This document shows positions 24,114 through 30,926 of a stretch of DNA of 46,081 nucleotides, in pieces; positions within the stretch are counted from its first letter, which is position 1, and every line of letters starts with the position of its first letter. The stretch lies in the NCBI GenBank assembly GCA_029558835.1, contig JAKQDH010000122.1, forward strand, positions 1 through 46,081, in the 5' to 3' direction. Below the pieces are notes generated by a model that saw only the letters and a program-made list of their open reading frames with translations, did not search any database and was not told the origin of the DNA. The position numbers and the translations under genes are program-made. The stretch comes from Planctomycetota bacterium. GTDB taxonomy: Bacteria > Planctomycetota > Phycisphaerae > UBA1845.

Positions 24114-24491
24114 GATTGTGTCCCCCTTCCGCATGACACTGCCCCCCGCTCCCACGGCGACCTGCGGATTCGCGGCCCCCCGCCGTCGAGACTGCCGCCG
24201 CTGCACGCACGCACCGGCCGCTATCGCGCGTAACGCCGTCCCGGCCGCGTTATTGCCGTCGGGGCCCGCAGAGGCACCGGGCAGCAAGCCCGCGTGGACC
24301 TGCTGCTTGGCCATTCTCCGCCGTTGCGGTTACATTCCGCCGGGGCATGACCGAGCGTGCCGCGGGGCCGTCCGGGTGAGCCGCACCAGGTGGGTGGTGG
24401 TCGGCTGACGCCGGGACAGAGCGTTCCCTCGCACGGTCATTCAGTGTACCAAAAGCCGACCGGGTGGTTCGAGGGGGTAGCACGAGGCATC
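24114..24491. other. 378-nt divergent region between deacetylase and POT transporter
   Basis: Both flanking genes start here and point outward, so promoters for both are expected. The only plus-strand match noticed is weak: TTGGCC-N17-TTACAT (24307-24335). No gene, repeat or clear operator was found. Confidence 0.3.
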
Positions 24492-26462
24492 ATGACTTCA
24501 GCCAAGACGCATCCGGCTGGTACGCAGCTCACCTGGCGGTTTCCCCGCACGTTCTGGTTTGCCAACGGGGCGGAGCTCTGCGAGCGGGCCGCCTACTACG
24601 GCATGTTCATCACGCTTTACCGGTACCTCAACACCGAGGTAGGCTTCACCGACCCCGAGACCGGGGTGGTGGTTTCCATCTTTGCCGGGGGCATGTACCT
24701 GCTGCCCACGTTCATGGGCATCCTGGCCGACAAGATGGGCTTTCGCCGGGCCCTCATGCTGGCATTTGCGCTGCTGACCGTCGGCTATGCCCTGCTGGGG
24801 GCATTGCAGGAGAAGTGGTCGGCCGTGGTTGCCCTGGGCCTGATCATGACCGGCGGGGCCATCGTCAAGCCGGTGATCTCAGGGACGGCCGCCAAGTGCT
24901 CCTCGGACCACAACCGCGCCCGCGCGATGTCCATCTTCTACATGATGATCAACATCGGTTCCTTCAGCGGCAAGGGACTGGCGGGTGATCTCAACGAACG
25001 CCTGGGATTGCAGTACATCAACTTCTACGCCGCGGGCATGACCTTCCTGGCCCTCATTCTCGTGACACTGTTCTACCGCAACGTGGACACCCACGGCGCG
25101 GGCAAGACGGCCGCCGAGGCCCTGCGCGGCCTTGGGCGGGTCGTCTGCAACGTGCGGTTCCTGGCGCTCATCCTCATCGTGGCGGGGTTCTGGCTGATCC
25201 AGGGCCAACTCTATGGGGCCATGCCCACCTACATCGAGCGGGTCCTCGGCAAGGGCTACAAGCCGGAGTGGCTGGCGAACATCAACCCGCTCACCGTGGT
25301 GATCTTCGTGGTGCCCATCACCCACCTGGTCCGCCGTTTCCAGCCGGAGAACGCCATCGGCATCGGGCTGCTGATCATTCCCTTCACGGCGCTGGCGATC
25401 GGGCTCGGGCCGCTGCTCGAACGCTGGGTCGGCAGCAGCGTGGACCTGGGCTGGTTCCGGGCACACCCGCTGATTCTGCTGATCGTCGTCGGAATCAGCC
25501 TGCAAGGGCTGGCCGAGTGCTTCCTGTCGCCGAAGTTCCTGGAATACGTGTCGAAGCAGGCGCCGCCGAGTGAGATCGGGCTGTATCTGGGCTTCGGGCA
25601 TCTGCACAGCTTCTTCGCCTGGCTGGCGGCGTTCATCGCCGCGGGGTTGCTGCTCGATGCGTTCTGCCCCGACCCGCGCAAACTCGACCCGTCCGCGCGG
25701 CACGAGTGGCGACTGGCCACCGACCCTAAGTACGTGCTTACGCTCGAGGAAGCGGCCCGGGCCGAGCTGGCAGACCAAGTTCCCGTTCCGGAGTCCATCG
25801 CCCGGGTCCTGCGGGAGCACGGTCATACCGTGCCCGAGGACGCTGTTGTCGCCGAAGTGGAAGGCAAGGACGCCTGGCGGAGCGACCCCGAGCGCGCCTG
25901 GAGAATCGAGCAGCCAATCGTCACGCTCGAAGAGAACTGGACCAGCCCGCCCGGTCGTTTTGTGCGCGGCGTGCCGGACCAACTGCATGTAACGCCCGCT
26001 GCCCTGCGGTGGGCGCAGGATCCGGCGGTGGCGGATGTCGTCCATGCCTGCAAGGGTGAGACGCTGGCCGACGAGCTTCGTCACGACAAGCCTGTCGGCC
26101 CGCTGCTGCGAGCAACGCTTGCAGGGTACGGCTTCGACATTCCCGAACGTGCCGCGGTGCGTAAGGAGAAGCCGCGCGATCAGCACCAGCGGGAATTCCG
26201 CTGGAAGGTCGTGGTGCCTTACTACTCGATGGAAGAGGCGAAGCTGGAAACCGACGCCGACGCCCGCAAGGCGGGGCGCACGCGTGCCTTGCGTGACACG
26301 CTGGTCCTGGCCGCCACCGCCCGTCCTCCCCAGGACCGGCCGGCGCTACCCGACGCCTATGACCGGGCCCACTACATCTGGTACGTCTTCGCCTCCGTGG
26401 GCGCCTTGGCCTTCCTGAGCCTCCTGGCGTTCAAGTTTATCACCCGCCGTCTGGACCGGTAG
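24492..26462 (+). CDS. POT/PTR-family (MFS) transporter with a large soluble insertion
   Basis: A proton-coupled oligopeptide-transporter-like protein of 656 residues in the inner membrane. The family ExxER motif is intact in FANGAELCERAAYYGMFITL on helix 1. I count twelve membrane spans, eleven of them before residue about 390. Between the eleventh and twelfth spans is a roughly 230-residue hydrophilic insertion (about 392-624), rich in charged residues, with several VPE..AVVAEV-like segments. The last span is YIWYVFASVGALAFLSLLAF. POT proteins are usually 450-550 residues, so the insertion is unusual. The ATG at 24492 is chosen for the N terminus, with GAGG nearby. It ends 23 nt inside the convergent glycosyltransferase gene. 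Substrate (di/tripeptides or nitrate) is inferred from the family. Confidence 0.87.
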   Translation: MTSAKTHPAGTQLTWRFPRTFWFANGAELCERAAYYGMFITLYRYLNTEVGFTDPETGVVVSIFAGGMYLLPTFMGILADKMGFRRALMLAFALLTVGYALLGALQEKWSAVVALGLIMTGGAIVKPVISGTAAKCSSDHNRARAMSIFYMMINIGSFSGKGLAGDLNERLGLQYINFYAAGMTFLALILVTLFYRNVDTHGAGKTAAEALRGLGRVVCNVRFLALILIVAGFWLIQGQLYGAMPTYIERVLGKGYKPEWLANINPLTVVIFVVPITHLVRRFQPENAIGIGLLIIPFTALAIGLGPLLERWVGSSVDLGWFRAHPLILLIVVGISLQGLAECFLSPKFLEYVSKQAPPSEIGLYLGFGHLHSFFAWLAAFIAAGLLLDAFCPDPRKLDPSARHEWRLATDPKYVLTLEEAARAELADQVPVPESIARVLREHGHTVPEDAVVAEVEGKDAWRSDPERAWRIEQPIVTLEENWTSPPGRFVRGVPDQLHVTPAALRWAQDPAVADVVHACKGETLADELRHDKPVGPLLRATLAGYGFDIPERAAVRKEKPRDQHQREFRWKVVVPYYSMEEAKLETDADARKAGRTRALRDTLVLAATARPPQDRPALPDAYDRAHYIWYVFASVGALAFLSLLAFKFITRRLDR

Positions 26463-27678
26463 CTCGGCAGCGTCTCTCTCCGCGCTGCTTGCGTAGCGTC
26501 GCTTCCGACCCCTGCAGCGCGGCCCGGTCCGACGCCAAACGCACGTACAGCGCTTCGAGTTGCTCTACCATCCGCCGCCAGTCGAACTCAGCGAGGCAGC
26601 GCCGGCGGCCCTGCCGGCCCAGACGCTGCCGCAGTTCGGCGTCCTCCGCCAGGTGAACGATCCCCTCCGCCAGCCCCTTCGTGTCACCGTATGGCACGAG
26701 AATCCCCGTCTCCTCGGGGACGACCGCTTCCGGCGCACCATCGTTGTCAAAGCTGACGGCCGGTACCTCCGTCAGCAACGCCTGCACTACCGCCCGCGGC
26801 AGACCTTCCCAACGCGAGGCATGCACCAGCAGATCGAAGCCGCGCAGGTAACCGGGAATCTCGTCCGGGCGGACGAGTCCGACCAGGTGGACCCGTTCGC
26901 GCAGGCCCAGCTGCGTGAGCCGCCGCTCATACCGGGTGCGGTGCTTGCCGTCGCCGACCCATACGAACTTCATCCGCGGCGCGCGCGCCACCGCCGCCGG
27001 CATGGCCGCGATGATCTCGTCATACCCCTTGTTCTCGAACAGCCGGGCCACCGTGCCGACCACGACTTCATCCGGGGCAATGCCCCACTGCCGCCGCAGC
27101 GCAGCGCGGCCGGCCGGGTCCGGGCTGAAGACGTCGGTTTCCATGCCGGAACGGACCGTCACGAACCGTTCCCGCGGCGCCAGCCCGGCCGCCAGTGATT
27201 GCTCGATCATCGCGTCGGCCACCGTGACCAGGGCGGCGCTCACGCGGGCGGCCCGGCGCTCCAGAAGACGGTACAGCGCCTGCACCGGGGCCGACTGCGT
27301 TCGGTTGAAGCTCATGCCGTGAATAGTGTGGACGATGACCGGAACGCCTGCCCGGTGGGCCGCCCAGCGTGCCAGGATGCCGGCCTTGCTGCTGTGGGTG
27401 TGCACCACATCGGGGCGGCGGTCCCGGAACAAGGCCGCCAAGTCCCGCAACGCCCGCCAATCCAGCGCCGGCCGCACCGCTCGGCGCAGTGAATCCAGCT
27501 TGACGAGCTCGGCGCCGCTACGGCCGGCTGCGTCCCAGAGCGAACCCTCCGGCCCCGTCTCCGGGCCGGCCACCAGCGTGACGTGGTGCCCGCGCTCGAC
27601 GAGCCCCCGGCAGGTCAGCACGGTGTTCTCCTGTGCCCCGCCAATGATAAGCCGTGTGATGACTTGACAGATACGCAT
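26440..27678 (-). CDS. GT4-family glycosyltransferase
   Basis: A 412-residue GT-B enzyme. The N-terminal domain begins MRICQVITRLIIGGAQENTV, with VVHTHSSKAGILARWAAHRA. The C-terminal nucleotide-sugar domain has VVGTVARLFENKGYDEIIAA, KFVWVGDGKHR and FDLLVHASRWEGLPRAVVQA (the E-x7-E region is SRWEGLPRAVVQA), then ETGILVPYGD. Donor and acceptor are unknown. It may act on exopolysaccharide or envelope glycans. The ATG at 27678 follows the family N terminus; longer frames run into a repeat. Its 3' end overlaps the POT gene by 23 nt tail to tail. A terminal-inverted-repeat element separates it from truA upstream. Confidence 0.92.
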   Translation of the reverse strand: MRICQVITRLIIGGAQENTVLTCRGLVERGHHVTLVAGPETGPEGSLWDAAGRSGAELVKLDSLRRAVRPALDWRALRDLAALFRDRRPDVVHTHSSKAGILARWAAHRAGVPVIVHTIHGMSFNRTQSAPVQALYRLLERRAARVSAALVTVADAMIEQSLAAGLAPRERFVTVRSGMETDVFSPDPAGRAALRRQWGIAPDEVVVGTVARLFENKGYDEIIAAMPAAVARAPRMKFVWVGDGKHRTRYERRLTQLGLRERVHLVGLVRPDEIPGYLRGFDLLVHASRWEGLPRAVVQALLTEVPAVSFDNDGAPEAVVPEETGILVPYGDTKGLAEGIVHLAEDAELRQRLGRQGRRRCLAEFDWRRMVEQLEALYVRLASDRAALQGSEATLRKQRGERRCRATGPDGG

Positions 27679-27717
27679 CGGTACCCTGTACGAGACCACG
27701 CGAATGCGACGCCGCGA

Positions 27718-27824
27718 GGGTGGCCTGCCCAAGCCCGCCGGCAGCGGGCGCCGGCATGCTCTGGGCGCAGCCGCCCGGTCGTCCAGGCAGAAGCATGGCG
27801 GCGCGGCGCTTGGCCATGCCACCC
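27718..27824 (-). repeat. Terminal-inverted-repeat element, copy 2 (107 bp, inverted)
   Basis: On the minus strand it reads GGGTGGCATGGCCAAGCGCC..., inner arms GCCGCCATGC and GCATGCCGGCGCCC, and end GGCTTGGGCAGGCCACCC. The arms match copy 1 (18482) and copy 3 (42468). It lies between the truA stop and the glycosyltransferase start, i.e. between two co-directional genes. Confidence 0.85.
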
Positions 27825-27838
27825 GCCGCAACGGCGGA

Positions 27839-28690
27839 TCAGTCCACTGCCACGGCGTCCGGGCCATCCGGAGGCGGCTCGCAGCGTAGGCCCGGGCCCC
27901 CGTCCGCCTCAGACCCCGGTTCCGCCGGCGGGACCAACACGTAGGCCGGATAACGCACCCATTGCAGGCACAGGCCGCGTGCCGGGGCCGTCGGTCCCGC
28001 GTTCTGTCGGTCCCTGCTCAGCAGGATGTCCCGCACGTACTCCGGCTGCCAGCGTCCCCGCCCGACCTCCAGCAGCGTACCGACCATGTTGCGCACCTGG
28101 TTGTACAGGAAGCCCGTGCCTTCCACGTCCACGAGAATCTCATCGAAGCGACGCTCGACGTCGCAGCGCAGGACCGTCCGCATGGTCGTCGTGCGCTCGG
28201 GTCCCTTCGAGGCCATGGCCGCGAAGTCCATCTCCCCGAGGAAGTACCTGGCAGCCGCCCGCATGCGGTCTAAGTCCACCTGCTGCCAGAAGTGGTACGT
28301 GTAGCGCTGATCCAAGTGCTCGACCGGGCGGTGCGGGACGTTGAAGACGCGGTAGCGGTAGAGCTTGCTGCGCGCGTTCCAGGTCGCGTGGAACTCCGGG
28401 TGGACGTCCCGCATGACCTTCAACGACACGTCCTTCGGCAGCCGGGCGCCGATGGCGTAGCGCAGGCGTCGGGGCGGGAGCAGGCACGTGGTGGAGAAGC
28501 TGGCGACCTGCCCGGCCGCGTGTACGCCGGCGTCCGTGCGCCCGCTGCCGATCAACTCGACCTGGTGGCGTACCACGCGGCGCACCGCCTGCTCCAGCAC
28601 GTCTTGCACGGTGCGCAACCCCGGCTGGGTCTGCCAGCCGTGGAAGTCCGTCCCGTCGTAGGCCACACGCATGTACAAGGTTCGCGCCAT
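27839..28690 (-). CDS. truA: tRNA pseudouridine(38-40) synthase TruA
   Basis: Isomerises uridines 38-40 of the tRNA anticodon arm. The 283-residue protein has the TruA start (MARTLYMRVAYDGTDFHGWQ), the catalytic Asp (D53) in GSGRTDAGVHA, and later KLYRYRVFN, GEMDFAAMASKGPERTTT and FLYNQVRNMVGTLLEVGRG, all family hallmarks. About 25 residues of Pro/Gly-rich tail exceed the usual end. The ATG at 28690 has a poor ribosome-binding site; MRVAYDG at 28672 is an alternative. It lies upstream of the glycosyltransferase gene, separated by the repeat element. Confidence 0.96.
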   Translation of the reverse strand: MARTLYMRVAYDGTDFHGWQTQPGLRTVQDVLEQAVRRVVRHQVELIGSGRTDAGVHAAGQVASFSTTCLLPPRRLRYAIGARLPKDVSLKVMRDVHPEFHATWNARSKLYRYRVFNVPHRPVEHLDQRYTYHFWQQVDLDRMRAAARYFLGEMDFAAMASKGPERTTTMRTVLRCDVERRFDEILVDVEGTGFLYNQVRNMVGTLLEVGRGRWQPEYVRDILLSRDRQNAGPTAPARGLCLQWVRYPAYVLVPPAEPGSEADGGPGLRCEPPPDGPDAVAVD

Positions 28691-28812
28691 GCGCGTTGAT
28701 GGTAGGTACCGGGCGGCCGACCGGCAAGGTAGCGGGCACCAGCCGGAGCCGCCGGTGGCGGGCTGGGAGCGTGGGCCGTTCTGAGCCCGGGCGGAAGCGA
28801 GGGAGCAGAGGT

Positions 28813-28843
28813 GAATAGCGAATGGCGAAGAGCGAATGGCGAG
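28813..28843. repeat. Heptanucleotide tandem repeat (GAATGGC type)
   Basis: GAATAGC-GAATGGC-GAAGAGC-GAATGGC-GAG: just over four 7-bp units with at most two changes each. It matches the tract at 33833-33866 in unit and phase. It lies between truA and the sigma factor gene. Confidence 0.8.
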
Positions 28844-28868
28844 TGCAGGGGTGACCGCGAGCATCCGG

Positions 28869-28928
28869 GCCCGGGCGGAAGCGAGTGGGCGTCACTGCGT
28901 GGCGCAGAATGCCCGCTCCCGCTCGGGC
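28869..28928. repeat. 60-bp imperfect palindrome
   Basis: GCCCGGGCGGAAGCG (28869-28883) pairs with CGCTCCCGCTCGGGC (28914-28928), 13 of 15 positions. The left-arm sequence also occurs once alone at 28785-28799 (GCCCGGGCGGAAGCG). It lies downstream of the sigma factor stop and could also act as its transcript end. Confidence 0.6.
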
Positions 28929-28980
28929 ACGGTTGGGACTCGCGCTCCGTTCGATGCGCGGGCTCGGCTTGCCCCGGCCG

Positions 28981-29778
28981 CTATGCCACCAGTTCCTCAC
29001 ACAGCGTCGGACCGAGGCGCTGGCGTAATCGCAGCAGGATTTCCTTGTGAATCTGGCTGACCCGTGACTCGGAGAGGTTGAGAACCGCGCCGATCTCCGC
29101 CATCGTCATCTGCTCGAAGTAGTAGAGCACCAGAACGAGGCGCTCCTCCCGCGTCAAACCCCGGGTCAAGTACTCCGTGAGCAACTCGCGGGACACCTGC
29201 CGCGAGGGATCCTCACTGGCCTGGTCCCGGATGTCCCAGCTATGCGAGGAGCCCTGCGGTCGCCGCTCGTCCGGCGGCTCCATCGCGCTGAAGTGAACCT
29301 CCTTGCCTAACTGCGAGAGACGCGACAAGTAGTCGTAGCGGTCCACGCTCATGTTGAGCCGTCTGGCCACCTCGACCTGGGCCGGTGCCCCCTCCGCCTC
29401 CACACCTAGCAACTCTCGCGCGAGCATGCGGCGTTTCTCGAAGGTCCGCACAGTTCGGCTCTGCGGGTCCAGACTGCGGAGCCAGTCCATCACCGCGCCG
29501 GAAATGCGCTGTTGGCAGAATGTTTCGAACTTCGCTTTTCTTGTTGGATCGTAGGCTTCCACCGCCTCGATCAGCCCATCAAAAGCCGCACTGCATATCT
29601 CGTCGTATGACACCTGTGCCGGAAGCTTGCGTGACAGCCTCGCGGCATGCGTGTGCACCAAGGGTGTGTAGTGCACGACCAGCTTATTCCGTAACTCCAC
29701 CTCCCTCGTCTTGAGGAATTGCTCCCATAACTTCTCAATGGTCAGTTCGCGCCTACCCCGACCACCGGCCTTGGGCAT
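28981..29778 (-). CDS. fliA: FliA/WhiG-type RNA polymerase sigma factor
   Basis: An alternative sigma factor of the sigma-28 group, expected to direct late flagellar genes. The 265-residue protein contains region 2 (LVVHYTPLVHTHAARLSRKL, then YDEICSAAFDGLIEAVEAYD and KFETFCQQRISGAVMDWLRS), region 3 (VARRLNMSVDRYDYLSRL) and region 4 (LTREERLVLVLYYFEQMTMA, EIGAVLNLSESRVSQIHKEI). The DWLRS-LDPQSR junction is typical of FliA/WhiG. AAGGAGT is 6 nt before the ATG. It is unlinked to the flagellar cluster by about 15 kb. No FlgM anti-sigma gene is visible. An inverted repeat upstream (29865-29886) may regulate it. Confidence 0.94.
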   Translation of the reverse strand: MPKAGGRGRRELTIEKLWEQFLKTREVELRNKLVVHYTPLVHTHAARLSRKLPAQVSYDEICSAAFDGLIEAVEAYDPTRKAKFETFCQQRISGAVMDWLRSLDPQSRTVRTFEKRRMLARELLGVEAEGAPAQVEVARRLNMSVDRYDYLSRLSQLGKEVHFSAMEPPDERRPQGSSHSWDIRDQASEDPSRQVSRELLTEYLTRGLTREERLVLVLYYFEQMTMAEIGAVLNLSESRVSQIHKEILLRLRQRLGPTLCEELVA

Positions 29779-29864
29779 CCCGTGACTCCTTTCGTCGATG
29801 AGGGTCCGATTCGCCGTCCCGACGCGTCGAATGTCTCTCCGGATTACCGCGCCACAGAACCTAC

Positions 29865-29886
29865 TTACCACACGTTCTTATGGTAA
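29865..29886. promoter_or_regulatory. Inverted repeat TTACCA-N10-TGGTAA upstream of the sigma factor
   Basis: Perfect 6-bp arms with half-site centres 16 bp apart lie about 90 nt upstream of the sigma factor start. They overlap the best promoter-like match on that strand (TTGTTT-N17-TAAGTA). The spacing suits a dimeric regulator. No regulator is identified. Confidence 0.4.
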
Positions 29887-30097
29887 ACAAGGCAAAATAG
29901 AGAACATAGCAAAAATTGCCGGTCTGAACCTACGTCGGGACTCCCCGAGCCCGCCTCAAGGGGATTGGGTGGCCGGGCGAGACTCTGCTGCGGCACGGTG
30001 TAGGCACCGCCGGTGACCGCCGCGGGTGCACGCGGCAGGGTTCTCGGGGGGGGCGCTGCCCGCGGCCTCTTGCCGTCGGGTGGGCGCGGGAAGGGGA

Positions 30098-30125
30098 TTG
30101 CCGTGTCCTGAACAACCGGTATAAT
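30098..30125 (+). promoter_or_regulatory. Sigma-70 promoter of rpmI-rplT
   Basis: TTGCCG (30098-30103), 16-bp spacer, perfect TATAAT (30120-30125). The start codon of rpmI is 43 nt past the -10 box, giving a leader of about 37 nt. Confidence 0.65.
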
Positions 30126-30168
30126 GCCCAATCTTTGCATTCGTAGGCTACGGTCAGGAAGGTTTGCC

Positions 30169-30372
30169 ATGCCGAAGATGAAGGTACACAAGGGACTGAA
30201 GAAGCGCGTGCGGGTGACCGCCAAGGGCAAGGTTCGCTACAAGCCCAGCTTCGGTAACCATCTGATGAGCAGCAAGAGCGGGGATCGTTGCCGGCGGCTG
30301 CGCCGGCCGCGGATTCTGGGATCGGTGACCTGCAAGCGCATTAAGATCGCCCTGGGCGTGGGCGGGGCCTGA
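30169..30372 (+). CDS. rpmI: Ribosomal protein bL35
   Basis: A 67-residue basic protein of the large subunit. It begins MPKMKVHKGLKKRVRVTAKG and continues KVRYKPSFGNHLMSSKSGDR, the bL35 pattern (KxK-x-HKG...KR-x-T-x-G-K-x). The ATG at 30169 has AGGAAGG 6 nt upstream, and an in-frame upstream ATG overlapping the promoter is excluded. rplT follows after 60 nt. The infC gene that usually precedes this pair is absent here. Confidence 0.96.
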   Translation: MPKMKVHKGLKKRVRVTAKGKVRYKPSFGNHLMSSKSGDRCRRLRRPRILGSVTCKRIKIALGVGGA

Positions 30373-30432
30373 AACGAGGGCGGACGGCCGCGCGCCAGCG
30401 GCGGACATGCGGCGCTGAGGAGCTGAAGGACT

Positions 30433-30804
30433 ATGGGACGAGCGACATACGGGGCGGCACGAGCGCGGAAGAAGCGCCGCGTGCTGAAGACAGCCAAGGG
30501 ATACCGCGGCGGGCGGAGCAAGCTGTGGCGGACGGCCATCGAGGCGGTGCGGCACGCGGGCAGGGACGCGTACCGGGACCGCCGGCGTCGCAAACGCGAC
30601 TTCCGGGCGTTGTGGATCACGCGTCTGACGGCTGCCTGCCGCGCGCGGGGCATCACGTACAGCCGTTTCATCTGCGGTTTGATCGCGGCGCGCGTCGAGG
30701 TGAACCGCAAGATGCTGAGCGAGATCGCCATCGCCGATGCACCGGGCTTCGACGCCCTGGTGGAACTGGCCCGCAAGCACCAGCCGGAGCAGGCGGCCGC
30801 CTGA
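30433..30804 (+). CDS. rplT: Ribosomal protein bL20
   Basis: A 123-residue 23S rRNA-binding protein needed for early large-subunit assembly. The family sequence is clear: ARKKRRVLKTAKGYRGGRSK, RDAYRDRRRRKRDFRALWIT, RLTAACRARGITYSRFICGL and VEVNRKMLSEIAIADAPGFD. In some bacteria L20 represses its own operon. No such leader structure was identified here. A Rho-independent terminator follows at 30831. Confidence 0.97.
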   Translation: MGRATYGAARARKKRRVLKTAKGYRGGRSKLWRTAIEAVRHAGRDAYRDRRRRKRDFRALWITRLTAACRARGITYSRFICGLIAARVEVNRKMLSEIAIADAPGFDALVELARKHQPEQAAA

Positions 30805-30830
30805 GGAAAGTGCCGCTAAAGCGACCATTA

Positions 30831-30867
30831 CGCACTGCCCGGCGAAGAGTCGGACGGTGCGTTTTTT
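30831..30867 (+). terminator. Rho-independent terminator after rplT
   Basis: CGCACTGCCCG (30831-30841) pairs with CGGACGGTGCG (30851-30861), one mismatch and one G-T pair, 9-nt loop, then TTTTTT. It lies 26 nt after the rplT stop and separates it from alaS. Confidence 0.9.
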
Positions 30868-30926
30868 ACTACGGACGACGCAGTTGGCCGTTAACGGTTA
30901 GTGCGCGACGTTGATGGGCTTTGAAC

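Larger units (their letters stand above)
29779..30168. other. 390-nt divergent control region between the sigma factor and rpmI
   Basis: The left part is the AT-richest stretch nearby (29860-29925). It carries TTACCA-N10-TGGTAA and a possible minus-strand promoter TTGTTT-N17-TAAGTA. The right part has the rpmI promoter ending at 30125. No gene is present in between. Confidence 0.5.
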
